Origin: Desmodesmus armatus
Lineage: Eukaryota; Chlorophyta; Chlorophyceae; Sphaeropleales; Scenedesmaceae
DNA: 64,000 nucleotides
Direction: 5' to 3'
NCBI GenBank assembly: GCA_007449985.2
Contig: VIIQ02000144.1
Coordinates: 1 to 64,000, forward strand
Made by a program: the position numbers and the translations under genes. Below, piece after piece: positions 20,446-32,400 of the stretch. The notes under the pieces are model-generated. The model did no database searches and had not been told where the DNA came from. It saw nothing but the letters and a program-made list of their open reading frames with translations. The first letter of the stretch is position 1, and each line of letters begins with the position of its first letter.

Positions 20446-21368
20446 CGCAACCATCAAGTTCTGGCCCTACCAGCATGGCAGTTGTTCCGCCCAGCGTCGC
20501 CTCAACCAGCAGCAGCAGCAACAGCGGCGGCGTCAGCAGCAACAGCAGCGGCGGCAGCAGCAGCAGCAGCGGTGGCAGCAGCAGATTTGCGCCACAATCT
20601 TTCGACACCATCGTGGATACCTTCGGGCTCTGCTCCTGCGAAGACCCTGTTGAGGTAAGCAGCACTCCCTCCGCCGCTTCAAGTTTTTTTGGGTACAGGG
20701 GGGTGGACCCCCACCGGCTGGCCACACACGCACCAGCCGATAAAAACCGCCGCGTCAAGTAGCCTGGTTTGTGCCACCACCTTTTGTGGACGCAGAACCG
20801 ATCTCTGCAAGGCACCTTTCTTGGCAAAGGCCCATGCGCTCTGCAAACCACAATGCATGATGTCCTGCCTAGTTTGGACAGCATCCAGGGTGCAGTTGTG
20901 TTACTGAAGACGGGCGGGGTCTGGTATTGTGAGACGAGCTGCCACATGCAGACTTGCAGACGAATCGCTGCGCCCTGTTGTGCACACCCGTGCTGACCCG
21001 ATGCTGCTGCTGCTGCTGCTGACCTGATGCCACTGCTACCACTGCTGCCGCTGCTGCAGGTCCTGAAGCAAGCCGCCCAGCTAGTCAAGCCGGGTGGGAA
21101 GCTGCTGCTGTTAGAGCACGGTCGAGGGACCTGGGATTGGATCAATGACATAATAGACAGCAGTGCAGAGCGTCATCACAAGCAGTACGGCTGCTGGTAT
21201 AACAAGGATATCCTTAGTATCGTGCAGGAGGCGGGGTTGCAGGTGGATTCGTGTTGGCGCTGGCACTTTGGGACGAGTTACTTCATTGTTGCGTCACCAC
21301 CAGCAGTAGTGGAGGTTGCGCATCAGCAGCAGCAAGGGTCGGGGGCAGAGGCTGCACAAGCAGCTTGA
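19518..21368 (+). CDS. SAM-dependent methyltransferase with N-terminal membrane anchor
   Basis: Exons 19518-19766, 20016-20654 and 21060-21368 join in phase to 398 residues. Residues ~7-25 form a hydrophobic anchor, then FDRLAGVYDSIVDWEE leads to the SAM-binding motif GDVLELSAGTGRN at ~84-96. Also seen are LTDISEKML (acidic ribose-binding strand), FDTIVDTFGLCS (motif after strand 4) and KPGGKLLLLEHG. This is a class I methyltransferase resembling the OMS1/METTL7 group. Substrate unknown; mitochondrial or other membrane location is inferred from the anchor. Oddity: a Ser/Gly/Gln/Ala-rich low-complexity insertion of ~120 residues, made by AGC triplet expansion, splits the fold before strand 4. 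The last ~15 residues are Gln/Ala-rich. Confidence 0.9.
20262..20590 (+). repeat. AGC/CAG triplet-rich coding low complexity
   Basis: Several runs of AGC codons (4 to 13 units, longest near 20407-20445) encode poly-Ser in the methyltransferase. The complementary strand reads as poly-Leu/Ala/Cys frames that are artefacts. Confidence 0.9.
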
Positions 21369-22335
21369 GCGGCTGTGTGCTGCATGTGTGCCCCGGGAGC
21401 AGTCACTGAGTGGTGCCAGCAGCAGAAGTGGTTGCATGGGCACCAGCACTTGTAGAAGCTGCTGGCTTCTTTCATGGTTGTTCACCGAGTGCAGTCACTT
21501 GTTGACTTTTGGCAGGAGTGGGGTGCAAGAGCTGACATGCTTTTACAGCCTACAAATTGTTGAGGTTGTTGCTCAATCAATGATTGGGGTGTGTTATGCC
21601 TCGCCCATGACAAGTAATAAGTGACAGCGCGACTGTACAGCCTGCTACCAGCTGCTATCGGACCCGTCAACGGGTACTGGGTACACGCATCTCAACTCAT
21701 AATCAGCTGCCTTTCGTTTACGTGACCTCTCCTGTGAGTCTGAGTCTGTATTGCGCGCGCCTGTGCAACAGTGAGGGACTGTTTAACGGTCACTGTTGTT
21801 TCGGTATCCGTGCTTGACCAGGACAGCGTCTTGTGTACGCCAAGGACAACCCCACGGCCTTCTGTGCTTTTCTTTGCAATGCCAGCATCTTTGGCCAAGT
21901 GAGAGAGTACGTATGCTTCGCGCAGCATGGAGGTGGTTGCTGCAAAACTCACAGCTGCTTGCTGGCGAAAGCTCCTGTAGCCCTAGAAGTCCACCTGCAG
22001 GTGCGTACTGAACAAAACTGCTACTGGTAACATCAGTAGCAATCCCCTGCAAGCAACTAGACACGGGGTTGAAGCTGCAGCGGTAATCTACCGTGACGGG
22101 CAACTGGCCAACTTGGCAAGATGGAAGCTGACATTTGCCACTGTTGCATTGCTGGCACAAACAGAGGCTTTGTACATGTGTATGTGTATGAATGACAGCA
22201 CAGTGGCAGCATGATGCAGCGGAAGTTCCATCTCCCTTTCAAAGCTTTGAATCCAGTCACTATTCGGTCAACACAACCCGCTAAAACACGCATATCGCAG
22301 TGTTTTGTGACAGTCATGTATTTTTGTTGTGCTGA
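21369..22335. other. Intergenic stretch, nothing supported
   Basis: 3' UTR of the methyltransferase and spacer. Short open frames on both strands show no domain. I see no RNA gene or repeat. Confidence 0.5.
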
Positions 22336-22956
22336 ATGCTCAAAGTCTCTAGTAGCATACACTGTGTTGTCCCTAGTTCCGCTGAGCTGAAGCAGTACAA
22401 ATCAGTACCTGCCTGGCTGCTTGCCTGTCGATCTGCCTGCAACGCAGCTCCTCATCCATTGGGAGAGACCAAGCCAGACAACATACAGAAGACAGCAGGT
22501 GCAGGGACCGTTCCAAGTCCATGCCGCTCCCTCCCCATCAGCGTGCCCCGCCATGGCTGCAACCGTGTCGGTTGCGTCCACAACTGCCAAAGTGAAGAAC
22601 ACCTGGCAGCGCTCCTCATTTCGGATATGGAGCAGCAGGGTGCTCAGCTTCTAGCACGGGAGTGGCTAGTCGACCCCGATTGGCCGCAGGCGGGCAAGGG
22701 AGATCTCGTCTTCCTACTGCCGGACGGCAGCCACCTAGCAGTCGAGGTCAAGGCCTGGTGTGTCAGTTCTTGTGGTGGTGGCGGCAAAACATGGCGCATC
22801 AGGCGCACAAAGCACAGAAGCAAGGTGGTGCAGCAGGCACAGACGTATGCGAGAGCATGGCATGCGCGGCAAGGGGGCAGTGTTTGTGTGTATGCTGCTA
22901 CATACACTACTGAGTGGGGGCTGCGTTTTGTGGCATGCCTCCCTGCTAATGGTTGA
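22336..22956 (+). CDS. Small PD-(D/E)XK-like protein, conserved-hypothetical type
   Basis: A frame of up to 206 residues. The C-terminal ~110 residues look like a restriction-endonuclease-like fold: an acidic helix (SEEHLAALLISDME), then KGDLVFLLPDG and HLAVEVKAW giving the D...E-x-K catalytic pattern, then RIRRTKHRSKVVQQAQTYA with the Gln-containing helix, and a final strand (VYAATYT). I infer a nuclease-like protein, but substrate and pathway are unknown. The N-terminal ~90 residues are low-confidence: the real start could be the Met at 22627 or an upstream exon. It is an isolated gene on the plus strand between the methyltransferase and GlyRS. Confidence 0.55.
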   Translation: MLKVSSSIHCVVPSSAELKQYKSVPAWLLACRSACNAAPHPLGETKPDNIQKTAGAGTVPSPCRSLPISVPRHGCNRVGCVHNCQSEEHLAALLISDMEQQGAQLLAREWLVDPDWPQAGKGDLVFLLPDGSHLAVEVKAWCVSSCGGGGKTWRIRRTKHRSKVVQQAQTYARAWHARQGGSVCVYAATYTTEWGLRFVACLPANG

Positions 22957-23433
22957 TGCGGGGTGTCAGGCGGGGTGGTTCTGGCCATAACCAATGATGG
23001 TCACACATTTTGCATGACTTTGTTAGAGCACATGTGTCTCAGTGTTACAGGTGTGAGCAAGGACTGCTGAGTGCACAGCCCAGTGTGACATAAAGGTGGC
23101 GGTGACCTGAGCCCTTTGGTGGACTCAGGGGATGAACACTCAGTGCAGCAGTTGCACATGCACAGCCCGGGGCGTGCTGGACATCGTCCGGTGTGAAGTG
23201 TGACCAATTGGAACATCATGTGAGAGCAGCGCTGATGTATAAAAAGACCATTCTGCGTGTAGTCAAACACGTTCCAGGAGAGGCCAAGCTTTGCAAAAGC
23301 TGCAAGCTGTTTGTGCGGCTCATGTGCTCACTCGAAACTGTTGAAACAACCACAAACCCGCAGCTTGGCTGTACAAGTCACTTTGCAGTGACCGCAATCA
23401 GAGCGCGACTGACAGAGGCAATCTCGTGCTGGC
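22957..23433. other. Convergent intergenic region / 3' UTRs
   Basis: Lies between the PD-(D/E)XK-like gene (+) and the GlyRS stop (-). A minus-strand TGTAA, the usual green-algal polyadenylation signal, occurs near 23044-23048 and could serve GlyRS. No gene is supported. Confidence 0.4.
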
Positions 23434-26400
23434 TCATTGCTGCTCCTCCTCAGCTGCTTTCTGCTGCGGGTACTTGGCTGCCACCTCCTGCCACGACAGC
23501 TGCGAGTCGACCAGCTTCCGCACCACCATTGGGACGTCTGCGACTGGCACGCGCACCTGCACAAAACGTTCGAAAAAGGCGGGAAATTGTTGGGCGACAA
23601 TTCGCGGCACACAAGATGCGCTGCAGCGGCGCTGTAGCTGCACGTATGTATTGGTGGCGCATTTTGCAGAATGTTTGAAGATTTTGATGCATCAGACGGT
23701 GATGTGCTTTTGCCACCCGTACTGCTCCAGCTGCTTCTTGGAGTCTGCTTCAGCCTCAGACTTCAGAAAACAGATGGAGCAACACCGCTGCAAGAGAACA
23801 CCGCCATCTGGTTGCATCATCCCCTTCAGCCTGTGTTTCACTAATCATCATCAAGCGGTCCTTATGAAAACTGTCTGCTTTTCCAAAGTCAGCTCCCATT
23901 GACCACCATGCATGGCCCCCACTACACTGCATGTATGTTGTGGCAGATACGCAATTTGTTTGGAGATGTGATGCACCAACGGTGATGTGCTTTTGCAACC
24001 GTACTGCTCCAGCTGCTACTTGAACTCAGCTTCAGTCAACGAGTTCAAGAAACAGATGGAGCAGTACAGCTGCAACAGCACATCACCAGCTGGTGACGTC
24101 CTCGTCTTCAAACTGCGTTTACTACTGCTTGTAGCCTTCACAACCGTTTCCGTATGACTGCTAACGGAATTCCGTGACGATGCCCTCTGGCCCGTCACCA
24201 TAACTGCTACATGGTGTCGCGCTCACGCAACAACGCGCGCTCACCACTGTACTGCTCCAGCTGCTGCTGCTGCTGCCGTTTTACCGGTGAGTTTGAACAA
24301 GCAGCTGGCGCACTGCTGGCGCAAAAGCATGGTGACGTTTGGTGACGCCACCTACTGCTATCTTTCAACCACTGCACAATAAAGAGTCAGCACCTCGCCG
24401 CTCAGCTGTGGCTGCTGGGCCGTACCTGCGTCATGGTGTCACGCTCGCGCAACGTCACGCACTTGTCCTGGAGCGTATCATAGTCCACGGTCAGCGCGTA
24501 GGGCACACCGATCTCGTCTGTGCGCGCATAGCGCTTGCCAATGGATGTGCCTGCGATACAACACGAATACATAGTGTCAATGATTTTGCTGAGGCCCACA
24601 GATGTGAGCTCCCTCCTGAGTATTTAACAAGCCTAAGCCACTTCAAAAGTCGCAAGCACACCACAACAGTGCAAAGATTGCAACCAACCATAAATGGGCC
24701 TCCAGGTGCAATTTGTACCGAGGGCCCTGTCAGGCAGAAGGCTCGCAGTGCTTGGCATACGTCCACCACACCAGCCCACCCCCCCCCCCAAACAAAAGCC
24801 GACCACGCACCTGTGGTGTCAATGATGTTGCTGAGGCCCACTGCCGTAAGCTCCCTGCTGAGCGCTGATGCCGGCTCGTTCAGCTGCTGCTTCTGCAGCA
24901 GCGGGAACACCGTCGCCTTCACGGGCGCAATGAGGGGCGTGAACTTGAACACGGCACGGGACTCGTCACCCTGCAGCAACCAAAAAAGCAAGACAACCAT
25001 CACAAATGAGGGCAAGAAGAGGCTGGGTCGACTAATGAAGATTACTAAATGTGTGCATCGCGTGAACTTGAACACGGCACGGGACTCATCACCCTGCAGC
25101 AACAGAACCAGGCAGCAGGGGTGAGTCGTGATGTCGACAGTTCTGATGCAGATAGCTGTCAAAGCACCAGAAGTCTCATAGATGTACCTCTTTGACATGA
25201 CTTCTGAAATGGCTTCACCAGATTTCCTGCAACCCAGCGTCACCCCCGCTCAGTATGATACTGGCAGCCACCCCCCCCCCCCGCCAGCAACCCCTGCATA
25301 CCTCACGCGTGTAGTAGCTGTGCTCGAATATGCAGTACAGGATGCGGCCGATACCGAATGAGGGCTCGATCACGCTGGGAACGTAGTTGCGCCCGGCCAG
25401 CTTCTTCTTCACCCGCTTGATCTCACACATGGCGGCTGTGATCTCAAAGGTGTTGCCACCTGCTGAGATGCTGCCGGGCTTGCCTGCAGACCAATGACAG
25501 CAACAGTAGCAGCAGCAGCAGCGGCAGCAGCAGCAATGGTGTCAGTGTGTTGGGACGGATTCATGAACACACATTGCGAGAATGACCTCAAAGGTGTTGC
25601 CGCCTGCTGAGATGCTGCCGGGCTTGCCTGCAGACCAACGACAACAGCAGCGGCAGTGGTGTCTGCATGTTGAGTGGGTGCATGCTGGATGCATGCCCTG
25701 TGCTGAACTGTACCGTACTGCATATATCAAGGCTCCTTGTCACCCCCCATCACACCTGACTCCAGTGTCTTGCGCAGGCAGTCTGCCTCGTCCTCTGGCA
25801 GTGCCTCCAGTGCATTGTCACTCCCCCCCCCCTCCCCCCAGCTCCCTCCCTCCCCCCTGAGTCAACATCCATCTCTTTAATCGCTCGTTGCTTTCAGGGC
25901 AGGGTTCCGGAAAGAAACCCGGGTGTCCGGGTTTCTTTCCGGAGACTTTCAGAGGTGGTTGTGTGTGGCGGCACGGCCCCCGCAAGGAGGATGTGCAAGT
26001 AACAACAACCTCGCCCCCCCCCTCCCAGTACAAACCCTCACCTGACTCCAGTGTCTTGCGCAGGCAGTCCGCCTCGTCCTCTGGCAGTGCCTCCAGTGCA
26101 TCTGCGATGGTCTTTGCATCCTTCTTGAACGCAACACCCAGCTCCTTCTTGTTTGCAGTCACCTGCACACACAGGAAAAGCCTTTCTTATCAGTGTCCTG
26201 ACCGACATGATGCACACAGTTCCAGATCCAACGTCCCCAGCGCAACACCCGGCTCCTTTATCATAAACACAGTGTTGACCGTCATACAAACACTAACGTG
26301 GCCGGGCCCTCATCCGCATCATTGGTCATCAATGTTGTAAGCCAGCACGTCCGTGAGAAAGAAGCAACAACATACCCAGGTGCCCAAACAACACCACAAA

Positions 26401-29400
26401 GGATAACTGCCCCCAAGTCACATGATTGTACATTTGCAAATGTTGGGGTGCCGCCGTGATTTGGCCATGTCAGCAACATCACCACTTGTGACAAGGGTAA
26501 GGTGCCCCAAGTCTAACAGACCCACTGATAACACGCAGCAATGTTGATTGAAGCTTGGATAAGTTGGAACAGAAGTTCAAACCTTCAGCCCGTACCTTGC
26601 GCTCCTCCACCTCCCAAGGTTCAGGGAACTTCTCATACATGTCCTCCACCTTTCTCCCTTGATAAATATCGTATTGGTGATGAAACCGACCACAAATTCG
26701 GCAACAATACCTGAAAATGATAGTAAACGTTTGCTTAATAATGTCCATCACTCGATTGCGCTGATGGGCTCACCTTGAGCTCCTCCACCTCCCGAGGCTC
26801 AGCAATAACATAATATAATATGCAAATCCAATAATATATAATATGCAAATCCAATAATTAATCCCTACCTTGAGCTCCTCCACCTCCCGAGGCTCAGCAA
26901 TAATATAATATAATATGCAAATCCAATAATATATAATATGCAAATCCAATAATTAATCCCTACCTTGAGCTCCTCCACCTCCCGAGGCTCAGCAATAATA
27001 TAATATAATATGCAAATCCAATCATATATAATATGCAAATCCAACCAGGGACGGCAACGGATCCCAGTGGTCCCCTTCTGTTCATTTTAATTCACTCAGT
27101 GGTTGTTTCGCATCCTGCTGTAGAATTGCGTTAGTGTGTGCAGTTGCTGCACTTGAAAGCTTTTGTGCTTCCTGCACCCTCCCACCAAGTGCTGGGAAGA
27201 AGAGTGTAGAGTCCCCCCCCCCCACCCGGCAAGCCTGCCTTGCTGTCTAGTGATTTTGCAGGACAGCACTGGACGCTGTAGTTTGAGTGTGATGTGATTG
27301 GTGATGACGTTAAGCTGCCCCGGAGGAGCCGATTGAGGTGCAGCAGGTGCTGCATCTTGTTGGGCTGTCAGCTGGTGCCTCAACATCAGCAGCACGCCTG
27401 CTCCTCGTGACCACTCCGATTTGAGACAGACACCAAAGCTAAGAAAACCAGGGCTAAGTGACTGTCCCTAGCGATGTACCTTGCATGTTGCCTGTCCGAT
27501 GGCGCGCAGCTTGGTGTAAGGGCCGTTTTGAGACACGATCTGGTCGCTTTGTGATTCAAACGTACTTTTTAAGCCTTGTTCCTTGCATGTGACTGTGTTT
27601 CGGGCGTGGAATGGTCATTTGTTATTAGGCAGGACAAGAGCATCACCTGCTCGCCTGCACCACTTGAGCACGCGCTGAAATATGCAAAAAAAAGTACAGA
27701 AACGTGCTACGTTGATATCAGACCGATCACGGCATGGTGTGAATTTAGCAGAGTTTATTTCGTTTTTTGACCTCCTGGACGCACTGTCTCTTCTGCTGTG
27801 AGTCCCTCTGGTCGTTGAAGTGTTATGCAGGATACATATTAGAGTTTTCGATGATGTTTTTCCTTGGACAGAGCATGCACATGCGGGCAGGTCAAAACGC
27901 ATTTTCAAGTCAGGCTTGCATATGGGCTAAACGCAAAATGTACTTTGGCTTTTGTTGTCTTAAAAGCACACACGGAGTCACAGGGCTCGCGCGCCCCTGG
28001 TTGCTGAGATCCGGTGACCCCCCAAAACTGCTAGATGACCTTTTACTGGGATCCGTAATAATTAATCCCTACCTTGAGCTCCTCCACCTCCCGAGGCTCA
28101 GGGAACTTCTCGTACGCCGTCAGCTCAGTCTGCAGCGGCACGGCAGGATGGAAGTGTGGGGGACGAGGCAGATAATTGAGGTCGTGAGGTACAGCAGCGG
28201 CATGGGGAGATGGGTGGTGATGTCCGCCGACCGCTGATAAGATGGGCACACCTTTCTGACAAACTACGGCCATAAAGCTTTGCAGATGCCCCAGATGCAT
28301 GATCATCTTGGGTGCACCCCAAGATGCGTGACACTCTCAAACTGCATATCAAGGCAATCAACAACTCCCTGCTCACAGCCCCACAGCGCCGACTTTGCAG
28401 TTGACGCAGTTTGCGGTTGCTCATGACTTTGAACCCCCAGGGGACCAGACCCACCTTTCTTCTGGTTGCTGCGTGTGCACAAAAGTGCTCAAATTGAGAC
28501 TGCTGACACTCCCACACTGCATTGGTGACACAGCCCAACGGGGCGCCCCTGCCCCTTTCGTGCCAAGTTGTCCTTGTCAAACGCTGAGCCAAAAACCCCA
28601 AACCCCAAGACTGACCTTGCTGGCTGTGGTGTGTGCCCGCAGGTCGTATACGCTACGTCCACGCATTGCTTTGGTGGTTGCTGCATGTGCACAAACGTGC
28701 TAAAACCGAGGCTGCCAACACCCCCAGACTGAATTATGACAAAGCAAACAATGTCGCCCTGCCGCCAAACCCCACAGGGCCAATGTGTTCATGTCAAACG
28801 CTGATGTGGAAACCCCAAGAACCCTGGACCCTACCTTGCTGGCTGTGGTGTGTGCCCGCAGATCATATGCGCTGCGGTCTGCCAGGCCAGCACACTCCAC
28901 CCAGCCGTAGCTGGTCTCAACCTCAGCGTCCCAACAGTCCTCAGCATAGTGGGCCATCTGCAGCAAACACAGCAGGCAAAAACAGGGTCTGAAATATGAA
29001 CAAGACTGGCAGGGTTGAAGGTGTTATTTCTGCCTCAGCAGTCCTCAGCATAGTGAGTCGTCTGCCGCCAACAACACAGCACACAGACACAGTGTTTGAA
29101 CAGGAGATTAGGGCAACATGAGTTTGGATGACGGCTGCGTCCACCAGTCCTTTGCTCCTTGAGCCTTTTGCAGCAGCAAGTGAAAAGCAGGCGCCAAAGG
29201 TATAGGTTTAAACCTAAACCTATATTTAGTCAAGGGTCAAGATGAGGCTTCCGCACCTCGTGCTGCAGGTGCTGCCTGAAGCGCATGCGCTTGAGGTCCA
29301 CCACAACACTTCAACCCACTTCCAGCAGCCCCGCCCTTCCCACTCTAAAGCTTGCAGCGACGATGAAGGACATTTTGCACACAGGCGTTACGGCAGCAGG

Positions 29401-32400
29401 TGACACCTGGCTTTGCCGTGCCAAATACTGTACATGTGGTTCTCACACGTCCCACGCTCGCCTCGTGCTGTAGATGCTGCCTGAAACACATGCGCTTGGC
29501 GTCCGCCACAACACTTGAACCTACTTCCAGCAGCCCCGCCCCTTTGCACTCCAAAGCTTGCGCATATGGGTGAAAACTACTACCTTAACCCATAACTGGT
29601 TTTCCGGGTAGTTTTCTACCCAGGGCCTTGCCATGCAGAATCCTTTCAGTGCTTGGCATGCATACACCACAGCACCGCATAAAAGTTGGATTCAGGTCAT
29701 CAATAAGCGTCACAGCCGGGTTGGACCCCCAGCCACAGCTTCTTGCCCTGCATGTGGCCCTGTTTGGGATCAGGATCTGCTGCATCATTTGCGGCTTGGT
29801 GGGACCAGTGCCTGTGTGTGTATTATTTTTTTATGTCGTTCAGTACGCCATAACATGCTGACAGACATGATGCACACAGTTATTATGGTATTAGTTATTA
29901 CCCATTTGCTCTGCGTGCTGCAGGCGCTGCCTGAATCGCATGCGCTTCGGGTCCCAGCCCCCCCCCCCCGCCCTTGGCGACACCTCCTGGCAGCGGCACT
30001 GCCCTCGCCCCAACACACTACTGGGTTTTGACTGATGCATGTTACGCAGATGTAAAAATATACAAAATGATCCCACAAACCGGATGTGTCCTGCAAAGCG
30101 GACCCACCTCGTGCTGCAGGTGCTGCCTGAATCGCATGCGCTTGGGGTCCACGCCCGCCCTGCAGAAGAACAGCCAGGTGCGCCCGATGAAGTAGGCCAG
30201 CGTCTCGTTGGCAATGATGCCGTCAGACACAGCAGCACCCAGCGCCACCGGCTGGGGCTTCTTCTCCTCACCTGGGGGTGGGGGTGGGGGACGTGGGGGG
30301 GGGGGGGGCATGAGCATGTGGGGCATGAGCATGAGCATGAATTAAGGTACCGTGCCAACTGCTGGAGCGCAAGGGGGCAGCAAGGGGTTGACGTATAGTG
30401 TGAAGAGGAGTGTAAGCGAGTATGTGTGTGCCAATACAGTAGGCCAGCGTCTCTTTGGCAATGATGCCGTCTGAGACAGCAGCGCCCAGCGCAACGGGCT
30501 GAGGCTTCTTCTCCTCACCTGTGTGTGTTATTTCTTTGGGGGGGGGAGCAGGTGGGGAAAAAGACAGTAAGGTACATTGTCGGCTGCTGGAGTCAGGGTG
30601 GGGGCCAAGGGCGCAATGCAATGTCAAAAGGAGAGTGACCGGGCACGTGTGTCACGATGAAATAGGCCAGCACCTCGTTGGCAATGATGCCGTCAGAGAC
30701 AGCAGCACCCAGCACCACCGGCTGAGGCTTCTTCTCCTCACCTGCGGAGGGGTTGTGCAACAAAGATGTGTGATCGAAACATGGTGAGAGTGGGGGTTTT
30801 ACTGCATGTGTGTGTGGGGTGGGGTGGGGTGGGGGGTGGGGGGCTGCAAGGGCGTAGAAGTGTGGTTGTGGTGTTGGCGACACAAGCCAGCAGGTGATGG
30901 GGTGAGCCGGTGTCTCATTGGCGATGATGCCGTCAGACACAGCAGCACCCAGCGCCACAGGCTGAGGCTTCTTTTCCTCACCTGCATGTGTGTGTTTGGG
31001 GGGGGGGGGGGGAGAGCATGACCAGCAAAATTCATGACGGGTGTGTTTGACAACAGGAGATGCGTAGCATGGTTATTAAACGCCAGTAGTCCTATGGTCT
31101 GTGTTGACTTGGAATTGTTACTCATCAGCAAGCCTATGGCAAGATGCAAGGGCCTGGTTCAAGCCTTGCAGTGTCCCACAGATCACAATTCAACAGCACT
31201 TGATGTGCTGTTAAACTGCGATCTGTGGGGCGCTGCAAGGCTTGAGCCAGGCTCCTGCATCAGCACGAGCCCAGCGTCTGAGTGTGTGTCACAACGAGAG
31301 TAACCGGGCATGTGTGTGCCAAAGCAGTGGGCCAGCGTCTCGTTGGCGATGATGCCGTCAGAGACAGTAGCACCCAGCGCCACGGGCTGAGGCTTCCTCT
31401 CCTCACCTGGGTGTGTGTGTGTGGGGGGGGGGGGGGGATGACCAGCAAAATCACGAGGGGTGTGTTTGAAAACAAGATGCGCAGCATGGTTATCAAAGCC
31501 CAGTAGTCCTATGGTCTGATTGACATGACTGATTGATACTCATCCTATGACAAGATGCAAGAGCCTGGCTCAAGCCTTGCAGTGTCCCACAGATCAGATC
31601 GGACAGCACTCTTATGTGCTGTTGGTCTTGATCAAGACCCACAGCACCTAAGAGTGCTGTTGGGACTTGATCTGTAGGGCGCTTCAAGGCTTGAGCCAGA
31701 CTCCTGCATCTGCACACACTCACAGTCTGAGTGTGTGTCACAAGCATTACGAGGGTGGGGTGTAAGAACGATTTCCTGTCTGTCCTGGTCACAACCCTCC
31801 CGTAGCTGGAGAGTCGATCGAGACAGAGCTGCCGCAGCCATATCACAGTCCCCTGTACGCGGCGTACACACTGCTTGCAGCCATATCACAGTCCCCTGCT
31901 GACCCCTTTGCATGGTGCGTGAATAGTAGAGCAGCCGCTGCACCCCCACCATGGGCATTGAGAGTTTCCCCCAGCCATAAAAGCATTCCTGTACCCCCGG
32001 GGTACAGGAATGCTTCTATGGCTGGGGGAAACTCTCAAAGCTCATGGTGGGGGTGCAGCGGCTGGGCGAAACTCTCAATGGGGAAACTCTCAATGCTCAT
32101 GTGGGGGGGGGGCTTCCCCGCCACCCCTCCCCACCCCCGCGCCCCCAATCAGCTGCCCTGCTCACCCATCTGCATGGCGCGTGAGTAGAGCAGCCGCACA
32201 TCCCCAACATGAGCATTGAGAGTATCCCCCAGCCTTGAAAGCATTCCTGTACCACCCCCCCACCCCCTCCCCAACCTCGCGCCCCCCAATCAGCTGCCCT
32301 GCTCACCCATCTGGATGGCGCGTTAGCAAAGCAGCCGCACATCCATAACATGGGCATTGAGAGTACGACCCAGCAACGAAAGCATTCTTGCAATCCCCCC

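Noticed and set aside
20207..21151. 314-residue minus-strand Leu/Cys-rich frame
   Set aside because: It is the complement of the AGC repeats and exons of the plus-strand methyltransferase.
31325..31415. Second, complete GlyRS gene or tandem paralogue
   Set aside because: All extra GlyRS-like segments are exon edges only, each tied to a neighbouring full exon. There is one complete set of 17 exons.
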